The translations under genes and the position numbers were made by a program. Below are positions 25,304-34,857 of a stretch of DNA of 64,000 nucleotides, one piece after another. The notes beneath the pieces were generated by a model, which was not told where the DNA came from, searched no databases, and was given only the letters and a program-made list of their open reading frames with translations. Position 1 is the stretch's first letter. Each line of letters opens with the position of its first letter. Origin of the DNA: Candidatus Enterococcus murrayae (GTDB lineage Bacteria; Bacillota; Bacilli; Lactobacillales; Enterococcaceae); NCBI RefSeq assembly GCF_017315985.1, contig NZ_JAFLVR010000004.1:62001-126000 (forward strand), in the 5' to 3' direction.

Positions 25304-25843
25304 ATGAAAACTGCTGAAGAAATGTATCAATTTTGTCAAAATACGGGGTTTTTCTCAGGTTCTGATCGTCAATGGAGCATGAAACTTTTTTCAGTATTAG
25401 AAAAACATCTAAGCGCAGATGAAGAGATTCTGGTTTGCTTTATCGGTCTACATAATCGAACTTCCGCTACTAAAAACGAAGGATTTTATGCTTATGCCTT
25501 AACTAATCAACGTTTTATCATGGGTCAAAAGAAAATGATCGGCGATGATTTTAAAATGATTCCTTTAGCAAATATGCACGAGCTTCGCCTGACCAAGGAG
25601 ACAAGCCTAGATCTATTGGAAATTACTTCTTTGGAAGGAACACTCAAGATTGTTTTAACCGAAGATGAAGCTCCAACCATTTTGGCAAAGTTGAAAGAAT
25701 CGATTCAGCAAGCGACTAAAAAGAGTACTGACGAAGATCAGTTAAGTAAAGCTGAACAGCTCCTAAAAATGAAAGAACTCTTAGATCAAGGGTTATTGAC
25801 CAAAGAAGAATTTACTAAAATAAAAGAAGATATCCTTGAATAA
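25304..25843 (+). CDS. PH-like and SHOCT domain protein
   Basis: A 179-residue cytosolic protein. The central part (about 40-125, EEILVCFIGLHN, then YAYALTNQRFIMGQKK) has the beta-rich bacterial PH-like (YokE-type) pattern. The last ~30 residues (AEQLLKMKELLDQGLLTKEEFTKIKEDIL) are a SHOCT motif, a short helical pair common at C-termini. Function is unknown for the family. AAAGGAG precedes the ATG. It is a single gene ended by a bidirectional terminator. Confidence 0.75.
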   Translation: MKTAEEMYQFCQNTGFFSGSDRQWSMKLFSVLEKHLSADEEILVCFIGLHNRTSATKNEGFYAYALTNQRFIMGQKKMIGDDFKMIPLANMHELRLTKETSLDLLEITSLEGTLKIVLTEDEAPTILAKLKESIQQATKKSTDEDQLSKAEQLLKMKELLDQGLLTKEEFTKIKEDILE

Positions 25844-25880
25844 AAAAATTGTCCAAGAGCAGAACTCTTGGACAATTTTT
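25844..25880. terminator. Bidirectional terminator between the SHOCT gene and PII gene
   Basis: AAAAATTGTCCAAGAG pairs with CTCTTGGACAATTTTT around CAGAA. Flanking A and T runs serve both convergent genes. Confidence 0.85.
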
Positions 25881-26223
25881 ATTGGATGGCGGCCTGACCT
25901 GTTTCACGTGTACGAATTCGGATTACCTCTTCAATCGGATAAACAAAAATTTTTCCTGTTCCACATTCCTCCGACTGACAGGTTTCTAAAATCAAATCGA
26001 TCACTCGTTCCACATCTTCATCCGCTAAAATAAAACTCACTGATACCTTAGGCAACAATGTAGTGATGATTTCTTGTCCTCGAACATAGCTTTTCTGCCC
26101 CTTTTGTAACCCACATCCTAACACTTGGCTGACCGTCATACCATTTACTTCGATTTCCTGATCAATAACTGCTTTGATTTCTTCCAATTTTTCTTGTCTG
26201 ATAATTGCTTCAACTTTTTTCAT
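25879..26223 (-). CDS. glnK: PII-family nitrogen regulatory protein
   Basis: A 114-residue trimeric signal protein binding ATP/ADP and 2-oxoglutarate, expected to plug and regulate the AmtB channel. The T-loop region is GLQKGQKSYVRGQEI and the C-terminal ATP site includes GTGKIFVYPIEEVIRIRTRETG. In the usual alignment the uridylylated Tyr51 position (LYRG) is Val (YVRG), with a Tyr one place earlier. GAGGGGG precedes the ATG at 26223. The gene lies 22 bases after amtB, in one operon behind GlnR boxes. Confidence 0.92.
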   Translation of the reverse strand: MKKVEAIIRQEKLEEIKAVIDQEIEVNGMTVSQVLGCGLQKGQKSYVRGQEIITTLLPKVSVSFILADEDVERVIDLILETCQSEECGTGKIFVYPIEEVIRIRTRETGQAAIQ

Positions 26224-26245
26224 AGCTTCCCCCTCTTTACTAATC

Positions 26246-27460
26246 TTAAGAATCCATACCCATAAATGTTGGATAAGCATTTTCATCATGCTCGATCTGA
26301 TCCAATCCCAACGCCTCTTCTTGCTGTGACACTCGAATTGGCATGAAGACTCTGATTAACGAAATAATCAGGTAACTAGCTACGCCTGCAAAAACTAACG
26401 TAAAAAGGACACTTTCGATTTGCGCAATAAATAAGTGAGTTTCTCCATAAATGAGTCCAGTTCTCCCACCAATTGAAGGGTCTGCAAATATTCCTGTAAC
26501 GATTCCGCCAAAAATCCCACCGACCCCATGACAGCCAAATGCATCTAAAGCATCATCAAAACCTAGTTTCTGTTTAATAACTGAAATAAAGAAATAGCAA
26601 AATGGACTTACTAGTGCCCCGATCAGTAAGCTCGACCAAATCGATACAAACCCGGCACCCGGTGTAATAGCGACTAGACCAACCACAGCCCCAGTACAAG
26701 CGCCTACCACAGTTGGCTTACCATTTAAAATTTTCTCAATCAGCATCCAAGATAGCATCGCACAAGCTGCTGCTGTATTAGTGGTAATCATTGCATGAAT
26801 CGCCAAACTGTCGGCTGCCAAGGCTGATCCTCCATTGAATCCAAACCACCCAAACCACAATAACCCTGTTCCCAAAACAACAAAGGGTACATTATGCGGG
26901 CGATAATCACCAAGATGATATTCACGGCGGCGACCTAACACGATTGCTAAAACTAAACCAGAAATCCCAGAGCTAATATGCACGACATTTCCCCCAGCAA
27001 AATCAACCGAACCGATTTTATCGAGGAAACCTCCGCCCCAAACCATATGCGCCATAGGGAAGTAAACCACAACTAACCAAATCGCAATAAATAAGAAAAT
27101 TGCAGAAAAGCGCATTCGACCGGCAACTGATCCTGTTAAAATTGCTGTTGTGATTAAAGCGAACATCATTTGGAAGAATGCAAACAGTCCTTCTGGAATA
27201 CCATCTCCTTTTGACATAGAGACTCCATTAAAAAAGACTTTGTCCAGATTACCAATAAAATCTCCGCCGCCGCTGAATGATAACGAGTAACCAATAATCA
27301 CCCAAATCAAGGAAGCTAATCCCATTGTACAAATTACCATCATCATCGTGTTCAGAATATTTTTCCGTCGTTCCAATCCACCGTAGAAAAAAGCCAAAGC
27401 GGGGGTCATGAGAAAAACTAGTCCAGAACAAATCAAAATAAATGCAATATTTGCTGCCAT
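26246..27460 (-). CDS. amtB: Ammonium transporter
   Basis: A 404-residue Amt/Rh-family channel with 11 hydrophobic segments. Family landmarks include the start FLMTPALAFFYGGL, WGGGFLDKIGSVDFAGGNVVHISSG and DDALDAFGCHGVGGIFGG with the pore histidine. It takes up NH4+/NH3 when nitrogen is scarce. GGAGTG precedes the ATG. Two GlnR-type boxes lie upstream, and the PII gene follows, which is the classic amtB-glnK pair. Confidence 0.95.
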   Translation of the reverse strand: MAANIAFILICSGLVFLMTPALAFFYGGLERRKNILNTMMMVICTMGLASLIWVIIGYSLSFSGGGDFIGNLDKVFFNGVSMSKGDGIPEGLFAFFQMMFALITTAILTGSVAGRMRFSAIFLFIAIWLVVVYFPMAHMVWGGGFLDKIGSVDFAGGNVVHISSGISGLVLAIVLGRRREYHLGDYRPHNVPFVVLGTGLLWFGWFGFNGGSALAADSLAIHAMITTNTAAACAMLSWMLIEKILNGKPTVVGACTGAVVGLVAITPGAGFVSIWSSLLIGALVSPFCYFFISVIKQKLGFDDALDAFGCHGVGGIFGGIVTGIFADPSIGGRTGLIYGETHLFIAQIESVLFTLVFAGVASYLIISLIRVFMPIRVSQQEEALGLDQIEHDENAYPTFMGMDS

Positions 27461-27481
27461 CGAATCACTCCATTCTTTTTA

Positions 27482-27498
27482 TGTTAAATATTCTAACA
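27482..27498. promoter_or_regulatory. GlnR/TnrA box 1 upstream of amtB
   Basis: TGTTA-AATATTC-TAACA fits the consensus TGTNA-N7-TNACA exactly. It is 22 bases upstream of the amtB start codon. Confidence 0.8.
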
Positions 27499-27565
27499 TC
27501 ATTTCCAGATAAAAAAAGAGTTTTATCTCTTTTTCTTCATATTTTTCTAATTTAATGACTTTTCA

Positions 27566-27582
27566 TGTCAGAAAAGTTTACA
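27566..27582. promoter_or_regulatory. GlnR/TnrA box 2 upstream of amtB
   Basis: TGTCA-GAAAAGT-TTACA also fits TGTNA-N7-TNACA exactly. The centres of the two boxes are 84 bases apart, eight helical turns. Confidence 0.8.
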
Positions 27583-27588
27583 TAAAGA

Positions 27589-27614
27589 AAGAGCAGGATG
27601 GCCATCCTGCTCTT
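27589..27614 (-). terminator. Terminator of rsmI
   Basis: A perfect 26-base palindrome with arms AAGAGCAGGATGG and CCATCCTGCTCTT overlaps the rsmI stop codon. On the minus strand it is followed by TTCTTTATG. Confidence 0.75.
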
Positions 27615-28473
27615 ATAATCCATGATATTCTTTATAGACAGCTTGTTTTTTCAGTCCATGACGCTTTGCTACTGATTTGATCGCTTCTTTCGTCAAAGTA
27701 CCTTCTGAAATCAACTCTTCGACTTGTTCTTTTAGCGTACCTTCAAAAACTTCCTCTTCAGCTATCTCCACTGCTCCTGAAATTAGCAAGCAACATTCGC
27801 CCTTCAGGGAGTGCTCGGACAAGTATTCAATCAACTCTTCTGCCGTTCCTCGTAAATATTCCTCGTAAAGCTTAGTCAACTCACGACAGATCACCACTTC
27901 GCGGTTACCGAAAACTTCTAAAACATTCTTTAATGTCTCTTTGACTCGATGGGGAGACTCATAAAAAATCAACGTCGCCATCTGTTTTTTCAAATCTTCC
28001 AGCTCTTTTTTCTGAGAGCTTCTTTTTCGCTGCAGAAAACCATAAAAATAAAATGGTTGCGGCAGTAATCCTGATGCAATCAAAGCGGTCATCCCTGCGG
28101 TTGCACCTGGCAAAGCAACGACAGGAATATCTCTTTCAATACAGGCAACTACTAATTCATGCCCCGGATCACTAATAGAAGGCATGCCTGCATCACTTAC
28201 TTGAGCAATTGATTTTCCACTTTCTAAAAAAGCTAGCAGTTCTGGGATACGTTCATTATAGTTGTGCTCGTGCAAACTTTTTTGCGATACTTTTACTTCA
28301 AAATGATTCAATAATTTTTGGGTATTACGCGTATCCTCACTAGCAATCAAATCGACTTCTTGCAACGTCTTTATTCCTCGAAAGGTCATGTCCTCCAAAT
28401 TGCCAATAGGTGTCGGAACTAAGTATAACGTCCCGACTTTTTTCGCAAAACTTCGTTGAATCCTCACAGTCAT
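27613..28473 (-). CDS. rsmI: 16S rRNA 2'-O-ribose methyltransferase (C1402)
   Basis: A 286-residue SAM-dependent tetrapyrrole-methylase-fold enzyme that methylates the ribose of C1402 in 16S rRNA. It shows GTLYLVPTPIGNLEDMTFR, SEDTRNTQKLLNHF, SDAGMPSISDPG and ALPGATAGMTALIASGLL, all family hallmarks. The C-terminus carries a small helical domain (LTKEAIKSVAKRHGLKKQAVY). It ends the cluster with yabA, ricT and holB, the same neighbourhood as in B. subtilis. Confidence 0.95.
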   Translation of the reverse strand: MTVRIQRSFAKKVGTLYLVPTPIGNLEDMTFRGIKTLQEVDLIASEDTRNTQKLLNHFEVKVSQKSLHEHNYNERIPELLAFLESGKSIAQVSDAGMPSISDPGHELVVACIERDIPVVALPGATAGMTALIASGLLPQPFYFYGFLQRKRSSQKKELEDLKKQMATLIFYESPHRVKETLKNVLEVFGNREVVICRELTKLYEEYLRGTAEELIEYLSEHSLKGECCLLISGAVEIAEEEVFEGTLKEQVEELISEGTLTKEAIKSVAKRHGLKKQAVYKEYHGL

Positions 28474-28555
28474 TCTCCTAACTCATTTTAAGGTATTTAT
28501 TTTCTTATCAAAAATTTCATACTAGCAGCCTAATTATGCTCTTGTACCTTGCAAC

Positions 28556-28595
28556 AAAAAAAGCGGGTGTGACCATAAGCAGCGTCATACCCACT
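28556..28595 (-). terminator. Terminator downstream of yabA
   Basis: GGGTGTGAC (28565-28573) pairs with GTCATACCC (28584-28592). The A-run at 28556-28562 gives a T tract on the minus strand. It separates the dnaX-yabA block from rsmI. Confidence 0.7.
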
Positions 28596-28646
28596 AATAC
28601 TGAATAAAGCATTCTGAAAGCAACCACTTCAGAAGCAATCTTCAAC

Positions 28647-28997
28647 TTATTTTTGTTTACTTTCACGATAGATGACATCTAAACAAAAGGCACAAGGCTC
28701 ATCCTGTTCACGTCTTGAGCCATAAAGTAAATTACAGACATGAAAGCCATCTTCATAAATTTTTTCAAGATTCAAACGCGATTCTGACAATTCTTGCCGT
28801 TCATCTAAAACAGGAGATTTCTTTTCATCAATCTCACGAATTCGTTCTCGCAAACGCTCGTTTTCCATTTCTAATGTGGCATTCTTCTCAACGAGCTCAA
28901 GAAGAGTCTCCTTCATCGAAACTAAATCTTCAAGATTTTTATTCATATCCTGCTCTAATTGATTCAAGCCATCGTACAAAGACCGTCGATCCATCAT
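28647..28997 (-). CDS. yabA: Replication initiation control protein YabA
   Basis: A 116-residue protein with an N-terminal coiled coil (about 5-60, LNQLEQDMNKNLEDLV) for tetramerisation and a C-terminal zinc-binding region (HVCNLLYGSRREQDEPCAFC). It bridges DnaA and the DnaN clamp to prevent extra initiations. The start overlaps the ricT stop codon by 4 bases, and an ATG pair is available (28997/28994). Position between ricT and rsmI fits the family. Confidence 0.93.
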   Translation of the reverse strand: MMDRRSLYDGLNQLEQDMNKNLEDLVSMKETLLELVEKNATLEMENERLRERIREIDEKKSPVLDERQELSESRLNLEKIYEDGFHVCNLLYGSRREQDEPCAFCLDVIYRESKQK

Positions 28998-29806
28998 GAT
29001 AAATCACCTGCTTCAACAAGTTCTTGATAATCAAAATCTACCGTAGCGTCACGACCGAATAACCGAACTTTTACTACCTTACTCAGTAGATTTAAACCGA
29101 TCACCTTGCCGCGTCCTTCAGGTGTATTAATCTCTTTTCCATAGTCAGGCATTTCTTTCTTCGCTGCTTCGTATTCGCCATTCTCATATTTCAAACAGCA
29201 CATCAAACGACCGCAGAGTCCAGAAATCTTCGTTGGATTCAGCGACAGCCCTTGATCCTTGGCCATTTTAATCGAAACAGGGATAAAATCACCTAAAAAA
29301 GTCGAACAGCATAATGGTCGGCCACATGGACCAATCCCTCCAAGAATTTTTGCTTCGTCGCGAACACCGATTTGCCGCAGCTCAATCCGAGTGCGAAAAA
29401 CCGCTGCTAAATCCTTGACCAATTCGCGGAAATCAATTCGTCCATCAGCGGTAAAATAGAAAATCATTTTGCTTCGATCAAAAGTATACTCTACCTGAAT
29501 CAGCTTCATCTCTAATTCATGGGCACGAATCTTTTCTTTCGCTATCTTAAAAGCCGATTCCGCATCCGCCTCATTTTGTGCTACTTTTTTTAATTCTTTA
29601 TCCGACGCCTTATGCATTATCATTTTTAAATCATCAGATAAATCCTTTTTCGCTATTTCAATTTTTGGAATTGCCACTGTCGCAATCTGGTGCGCCTGCT
29701 GCGACTCGACCAAGACTTTATCATTATAAAAATATTCGTTTTTTCCTGGCGCATAATAATAGATATGACCTGCGTCACGAAAACGAACACCCACAACTTC
29801 AACCAT
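28994..29806 (-). CDS. ricT: PSP1-domain protein RicT (YaaT)
   Basis: A 270-residue protein with the PSP1 domain. The cysteine segment GGIGPCGRPLCCSTFL, then ISGLCGRLMCCLKYE, is the region that holds iron-sulfur ligands in the B. subtilis RicT-RicA-RicF complex. That complex influences RNase Y-dependent RNA processing. Whether RicA and RicF partners exist here is not visible in this window. AGGGAGAACC precedes the ATG. Confidence 0.92.
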   Translation of the reverse strand: MVEVVGVRFRDAGHIYYYAPGKNEYFYNDKVLVESQQAHQIATVAIPKIEIAKKDLSDDLKMIMHKASDKELKKVAQNEADAESAFKIAKEKIRAHELEMKLIQVEYTFDRSKMIFYFTADGRIDFRELVKDLAAVFRTRIELRQIGVRDEAKILGGIGPCGRPLCCSTFLGDFIPVSIKMAKDQGLSLNPTKISGLCGRLMCCLKYENGEYEAAKKEMPDYGKEINTPEGRGKVIGLNLLSKVVKVRLFGRDATVDFDYQELVEAGDLS

Positions 29807-29832
29807 GGTTCTCCCTACTCTCTTAAATAACG

Positions 29833-30771
29833 CTAAGCAAAGATAATGCGCAACGTTATTTGTTCTGCGATATTTTGAAATGATACGTTCGCTTCTAATT
29901 TCTGACTGGCAGACAAAACTTCTTCCAACAGGTAATTGTACGTCTCTAGGTCCGTTTGATTTTGTTTCATCACTTGATTACGTTTCTCTTTAACAAAATA
30001 CGCTAACATTTCAAAGGCAAATTGCTGCTGCGTTTTCTCCTTAAATGTCTTGACCACTTTTTTTTGAACGTAAATAAAAGCTTGCGGATCATTTTTTTCG
30101 AGATAATTAAACCATTGAATAACAGCATCTCTAGCTTCATTAAACCATTCATCTTTTGAGATTTCAACAGCTTTTCCATAACTATTTGTTAAATTTGCTA
30201 ATAGTTTCGCGGTTTTTGCAGGGATTTGTTCTGATTCTAAACGGGACTGCAGGCGTTCTGTGGACAACACTTGAAAATGAATGATCTGGCAACGCGAGCG
30301 AATTGTTGGCAATATTTTCCCTAGCGATTGAGTTTCTAAAATGATCATGAAATTGGCAGGCGGTTCTTCTAAAAATTTCAATAAACTGTTAGCAGAATTT
30401 AAATTCATTTTTTCAGATTGGTGAATGATAACGACTTTCTTCGCAGATTCGAAGCCGCTCTTTGCTAATTCGCTTTGCAGAGCACGGATCTGATCAACCT
30501 TGATAGACTGGCCATCAGGTTCAATCTCAACAACATCGGGATGATCTTTACTAGTTATTCGCAGACAATTGTTGCATTTTTCGCAAGGCATTTCTTCTTG
30601 TAAATCTAAGCAAAACAAATGTTTGACAAACCATAGTGCCAATTCTGCTTTACCTGTCCCTTGATCGCCTTCAAAAAGATAAGCATGGGCCAAACGCCCA
30701 TGCTCAAAACTATTTTGTAATTGACGAAAAACGATGGGTTGAATTGTTTGCAATTTTTGTACTTCTTCCAT
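29833..30771 (-). CDS. holB: DNA polymerase III delta-prime subunit
   Basis: A 312-residue AAA+ clamp-loader subunit. It has FEGDQGTGKAELALW (Walker A like), the zinc-binding segment CEKCNNCLR, and the NSLLKFLEEPP and RSRCQ (arginine-finger) motifs. The ATG at 30771 overlaps nothing but starts 2 bases after the darA stop, with a weak ribosome binding site, so coupling is likely. The longer frame to 30837 would run into darA. Confidence 0.92.
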   Translation of the reverse strand: MEEVQKLQTIQPIVFRQLQNSFEHGRLAHAYLFEGDQGTGKAELALWFVKHLFCLDLQEEMPCEKCNNCLRITSKDHPDVVEIEPDGQSIKVDQIRALQSELAKSGFESAKKVVIIHQSEKMNLNSANSLLKFLEEPPANFMIILETQSLGKILPTIRSRCQIIHFQVLSTERLQSRLESEQIPAKTAKLLANLTNSYGKAVEISKDEWFNEARDAVIQWFNYLEKNDPQAFIYVQKKVVKTFKEKTQQQFAFEMLAYFVKEKRNQVMKQNQTDLETYNYLLEEVLSASQKLEANVSFQNIAEQITLRIIFA

Positions 30772-30772
30772 T

Positions 30773-31105
<333 letters not shown>

Positions 31106-31114
31106 TTACACCTC

Positions 31115-31759
31115 TCATGATTGGAAATAGTTTGGACAACGCGTCAACAGTTCGTAAAAGCACTCTCTTACGACTTCATCTAAACGTTTCCTAGCATCGA
31201 TTTTTATGATCCGATCTGGATTTGCTTCCGCTAATTTTAAGTAGGCGTGTCGGACCCTCTGATGAAATTGTAACCCTTCTGAGTCCAAACGGTCAATTTG
31301 ATTGGTTCGGTTCTTCATAATTCGTTGCAAACCAGTATCTGAATCAACATCCAAATATAAGGTGATATCAGGAGTCGTTCCCTCAATCGCAAACTCATTG
31401 ATTTTGGCAACTTCTTCCATCCCAATTCCTCTGCCAGCCCCTTGATAGGCTAGGGAGCTATCGACAAAGCGATCACATAAAACAATTTTATCCGCCTCTA
31501 ATGCCGGCCACACTTTCTCGATCAAATGCTGACGGCGTGCTGCTGCATAGAGTAACGCTTCTGTTCGATCATCCATTCGATCATTACTTGGGTCAAGAAT
31601 CACGTGACGAATTTTTTCAGCGATCGGGATGCCTCCAGGTTCTCTTGTCTTGACGATTGACCGTTTCGCCGTTAATTGTAGTTTTGGATAAAGCTCATTC
31701 AGCACGCTAGTTTTACCCGCGCCGTCTGGTCCTTCAATCGTAATAAATAATCCGTTCAC
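31115..31759 (-). CDS. tmk: Thymidylate kinase
   Basis: A 214-residue enzyme phosphorylating dTMP to dTDP. Visible are the P-loop EGPDGAGKTSVL, KTREPGG, the DR(F) motif CDRFVDSSLAYQGAGRG, and the lid region. GTG at 31759 has GGGGGA seven bases upstream and gives the normal length; an in-frame TTG at 31774 lies within that site. It is followed by darA after 12 bases. Confidence 0.95.
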   Translation of the reverse strand: MNGLFITIEGPDGAGKTSVLNELYPKLQLTAKRSIVKTREPGGIPIAEKIRHVILDPSNDRMDDRTEALLYAAARRQHLIEKVWPALEADKIVLCDRFVDSSLAYQGAGRGIGMEEVAKINEFAIEGTTPDITLYLDVDSDTGLQRIMKNRTNQIDRLDSEGLQFHQRVRHAYLKLAEANPDRIIKIDARKRLDEVVRECFYELLTRCPNYFQS

Positions 31760-31800
31760 TTTTTTATCCCCCAAATAAATTTGATCTTCTATTCTCTCTT

Positions 31801-31836
31801 AAAAAAAACACCGCGAAATCCTTATAATTCACGGCG
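31801..31836 (-). terminator. Hairpin at the end of recR
   Basis: CACCGCGAAAT and ATTCACGGCG pair with G-U contacts around a short loop. An eight-A run on the left gives the minus-strand T tract. It overlaps the recR stop codon, so tmk may have its own promoter or depend on read-through. Confidence 0.5.
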
Positions 31837-32418
31837 TCCTTCCACTGCTTTTAACAAGGTGATTTCATCAGCATATTCGATGTCACTTCCGACTGATAAC
31901 CCATGCGCTAGACGAGTAACCTTTATTCCAGCCGGCTTAATCAGACGTGATAGGTACATCGCGGTAGCTTCGCCTTCTGTCGTAGCATTTGTTGCAATGA
32001 TTACTTCCTTAATTTCATCATCATGCAACCGTTTGATCAGCGGTGCAATATTGATATCCTCCGGACCTGTCCCTTCCATCGGCGATAAAACACCATGAAG
32101 CACATGATAAAGACCATGATACTCACGAACTTTTTCCATTGACATCACATCTTTTGGCTCTTCAACAACAAGAATTGTACTGCGATCCCGAGTCGTATCA
32201 GAACAAATCTCACAGGGATCTTCCTCCGTGATATTTCCACAAACACTGCAAAAACGCAAATCTCGTTTAACACTGATCAACGATCGGGCAAACTCATTGA
32301 CTGACTCATCTTTCATGTCAATTGTAAAAAAGGCTAGACGAGTAGCAGTTTTCTGTCCGATTCCCGGCAGCTTCATATAGCTTTCAATCAACTTCGCAAT
32401 TGGTTCTGGATATTGCAT
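31822..32418 (-). CDS. recR: Recombination mediator RecR
   Basis: A 198-residue DNA-repair protein that helps load RecA at gaps with RecF and RecO. It has a helix-hairpin-helix ([15 protein letters not shown]), a four-cysteine zinc finger (CSVCGN, then CEICSD) and a Toprim domain ([15 protein letters not shown]). It is encoded after dnaX and the YbaB gene, the usual order. Confidence 0.95.
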   Translation of the reverse strand: MQYPEPIAKLIESYMKLPGIGQKTATRLAFFTIDMKDESVNEFARSLISVKRDLRFCSVCGNITEEDPCEICSDTTRDRSTILVVEEPKDVMSMEKVREYHGLYHVLHGVLSPMEGTGPEDINIAPLIKRLHDDEIKEVIIATNATTEGEATAMYLSRLIKPAGIKVTRLAHGLSVGSDIEYADEITLLKAVEGRREL

Positions 32419-32600
32419 TCCGTCCTTCCTCTCTTCCAGAAAGGCTTAATGAATTCTTTCATCTTTAAACAAATAAGAATAAACTATTTTTTCTTATTAC
32501 CAATAAAACCAATTCGTTAAGCCGGACATGGATAAAACCATTAGCATAAAACTCTGGACCTGTAAAAATCGGTACCTAATCTAACTAAGAACAAAGTCGC

Positions 32601-32915
32601 TTACATTCCCGGAAGTCCCTTTGTATATTTGCCCATTGTTTGATCTGTTTCTTTCGTAATCTTCGTAATTGCATCATTGACCGCTAAAACAATCATGTCT
32701 TGCAGCATTTCAGGATCTTCTGGATCAATCAATTCAGGATTAATATTCATTGACTTCATATTTTTATCACCAGTGAATGTAACTGTTACTAAATCGTTAG
32801 TTGAACTTCCGAGAAACTCCTTGGCATTTAACTCATCTTGAGCCTTTACCATTTCTTTTTGCATTTTCTGCATTTGTTTCATCATGCCTTGCATATTTCC
32901 CATTCCGCGCATCAT
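32601..32915 (-). CDS. YbaB/EbfC nucleoid-associated protein
   Basis: A 104-residue DNA-binding protein of the YbaB/EbfC family. The Met/Gln-rich N-terminal helix ([17 protein letters not shown]) and the central strand [21 protein letters not shown] are characteristic. It binds DNA as a dimer. Start codons at 32915 and 32912 are both possible. It lies between dnaX and recR. Confidence 0.92.
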   Translation of the reverse strand: MMRGMGNMQGMMKQMQKMQKEMVKAQDELNAKEFLGSSTNDLVTVTFTGDKNMKSMNINPELIDPEDPEMLQDMIVLAVNDAITKITKETDQTMGKYTKGLPGM

Positions 32916-32932
32916 TTTATCTATTCGCTCCT

Positions 32933-34675
32933 TTAATCATCTTTAATTGTCACGAGGTCACCAAACAGACTTTTCGCTTGTTCAACAACTTCATTGGTTT
33001 CTTCTGGTATCAAACTGATTTCATCATCTGTATCATTTGCCTCAGCTGCCACCGGACGGTCATGGTGCTGACTCACAAAAGCTTGTCGCAATCGTGGCCA
33101 ACTTTCACGAGTAATGAAAACAAAATCTGGCGTATAATCCTTGATCATCATACTCAAACTGTTTTGCATATTCAAGCGTAACTCATCATTACCGTCTGCT
33201 CGTTGACAAACAATCTCATAATCAAACGCAATCAATAGTAACTCTGGACCTGCTGCCATTGGTTCACTGGCTTTTAACATCGCCCGTTGAGTAACAGGCA
33301 AAGCCATCAGCAAATCTTCCCAAACATTTTTCACATTTATTAAATGATCCTTAGTCGCTTCACTCAGTACTTGATAAACCCGCTCAGTAGGTACGCGATA
33401 GCTACTGGTAGTTTTCTTTGGTGCCGCTTTGCGCTCTTCTTTTTCTACTGTTGGATTATTTTTCAACTGCTGCAGCTCATTCTGTAATTGTTGCAGCTGA
33501 CTTTTCAACGCTGTTAATTCCGCTGGATCAGTTGGATGTGACATAGCTGGCACATCTGAACTAATCTGCTGTTTCTCTGAAACAGTAGATACTGTTTGAG
33601 GTGTTGCCAACTTCACTGTTGCAACTTCCAGATAAACATTTGCATGATTGGTAAAACGAATCTCATTTTGTGTCTCACTTAAAATCTTGATCATACTATA
33701 AAGTCGCTCTGAAGCTGTCTTTTCAGCTAACTGCTTGAAAGTATCCGTCAAATATGCCGCTCGATTTTCCAATAATTTTGGTGCTTGTTGATAAATCAGC
33801 AAATCACGACAATACAATAGTAAATCTTCGGTTAAGCGTCGGGCTTCTTTTCCCTCTGACAGAATATTCTCTAAAATCTCTAATGCTCCGCTGACATCTT
33901 GTCTCAAACAAGATCCGATGAAGTCGTCCATCATTTCAGTAGTTAAGCTGCCCGTTACCGCCAAAGCATCCTCTAAAGTAATTGTTTCATTACTAAAAGA
34001 AATTGCTTGATCCAGAATACTCAGTGCGTCTCTCATACCGCCTTCAGCAGCACGTGCAATTACAGATAGGGCTTGCTCTTCATAGGGTTGATTACTCTGT
34101 TCAAGGATATAAGCCATCCGACCAATAATTGCTTGTACGTCGATTCTTTTAAAATCGAATCGTTGTGTCCGCGAGATGATCGTTGCTGGAATTTTGTGAG
34201 GCTCGGTTGTCGCTAAAACGAAGATCACGTGCTCTTTAGGTTCCTCCAACGTTTTTAATAATGCGTTGAACGCACCCGTAGAAAGCATATGAACTTCATC
34301 AATGATGTAAACCTTATATTTTGCCGCAGTTGGGGCGTAATTGGCGCGGTCCCGGATAAAACGGATTTCTTCCACACCATTATTGCTTGCAGCATCGATT
34401 TCGATCACGTCTTCTTGACGACCTTCAGTAATCGAACGGCACATTTCACATTCATTGCAGGGCTCCCCATCAACACTGTTAGGACAATTGATGGCTTTGG
34501 CAAAAATTTTCGCTGCACTAGTCTTCCCTGTTCCGCGGGGACCGGTAAACAAATAGGCGTGGGAAGTTTTCTGTTGTTGGATCGCATTTTTCAACGTCTT
34601 CGTGATCGCTTCTTGTCCGACTAGGTCATCAAAACGTTGCGACCGCCAAACGCGATAAAGTGCTTGATACGCCAT
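32933..34675 (-). CDS. dnaX: DNA polymerase III gamma/tau subunit
   Basis: A 580-residue AAA+ clamp loader. Walker A is GPRGTGKTS, the zinc module is [23 protein letters not shown] is Walker B, and SRTQRF holds the arginine finger. The region after about 370 is low-complexity ([15 protein letters not shown]) and then forms the tau C-terminal domain. GAGGAG precedes the ATG at 34675. No A-rich slippery heptamer comparable to the E. coli one was seen, so I see no evidence for a frameshifted gamma form. It heads the block through yabA. Confidence 0.95.
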   Translation of the reverse strand: MAYQALYRVWRSQRFDDLVGQEAITKTLKNAIQQQKTSHAYLFTGPRGTGKTSAAKIFAKAINCPNSVDGEPCNECEMCRSITEGRQEDVIEIDAASNNGVEEIRFIRDRANYAPTAAKYKVYIIDEVHMLSTGAFNALLKTLEEPKEHVIFVLATTEPHKIPATIISRTQRFDFKRIDVQAIIGRMAYILEQSNQPYEEQALSVIARAAEGGMRDALSILDQAISFSNETITLEDALAVTGSLTTEMMDDFIGSCLRQDVSGALEILENILSEGKEARRLTEDLLLYCRDLLIYQQAPKLLENRAAYLTDTFKQLAEKTASERLYSMIKILSETQNEIRFTNHANVYLEVATVKLATPQTVSTVSEKQQISSDVPAMSHPTDPAELTALKSQLQQLQNELQQLKNNPTVEKEERKAAPKKTTSSYRVPTERVYQVLSEATKDHLINVKNVWEDLLMALPVTQRAMLKASEPMAAGPELLLIAFDYEIVCQRADGNDELRLNMQNSLSMMIKDYTPDFVFITRESWPRLRQAFVSQHHDRPVAAEANDTDDEISLIPEETNEVVEQAKSLFGDLVTIKDD

Positions 34676-34816
34676 AATTCTCCTCTTTTCTTTCAAAATC
34701 ACTGCTTTTTATTATACGTGATTTCACACAAAAAAACTATAGAAACCGATTATCCAATGGAATTGTTTAATGTCTTTTAATTTGTTCAACCGCATCCTTT
34801 CTATTTCAAAAAAGCC

Positions 34817-34828
34817 CTGTGGTATAAT
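34817..34828 (+). promoter_or_regulatory. Extended -10 promoter of the SPFH-protein operon
   Basis: TGTGGTATAAT contains a consensus -10 (TATAAT, 34823-34828) with the TGN extension. The -35 region 17 bases upstream is poor. The start codon follows 29 bases later. Confidence 0.6.
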
Positions 34829-34857
34829 GGAAAAAACGTTTTTATGGAGGGTTATTC

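Noticed and set aside
32933-34675. Possible programmed frameshift in dnaX giving a short gamma form
   Set aside because: No A AAA AAG type slippery heptamer with a downstream hairpin was found in the expected region.
34676-34857. Expected place for the signal recognition particle RNA gene upstream of dnaX
   Set aside because: The 180 bases show none of the conserved SRP RNA features; the gene must be elsewhere.
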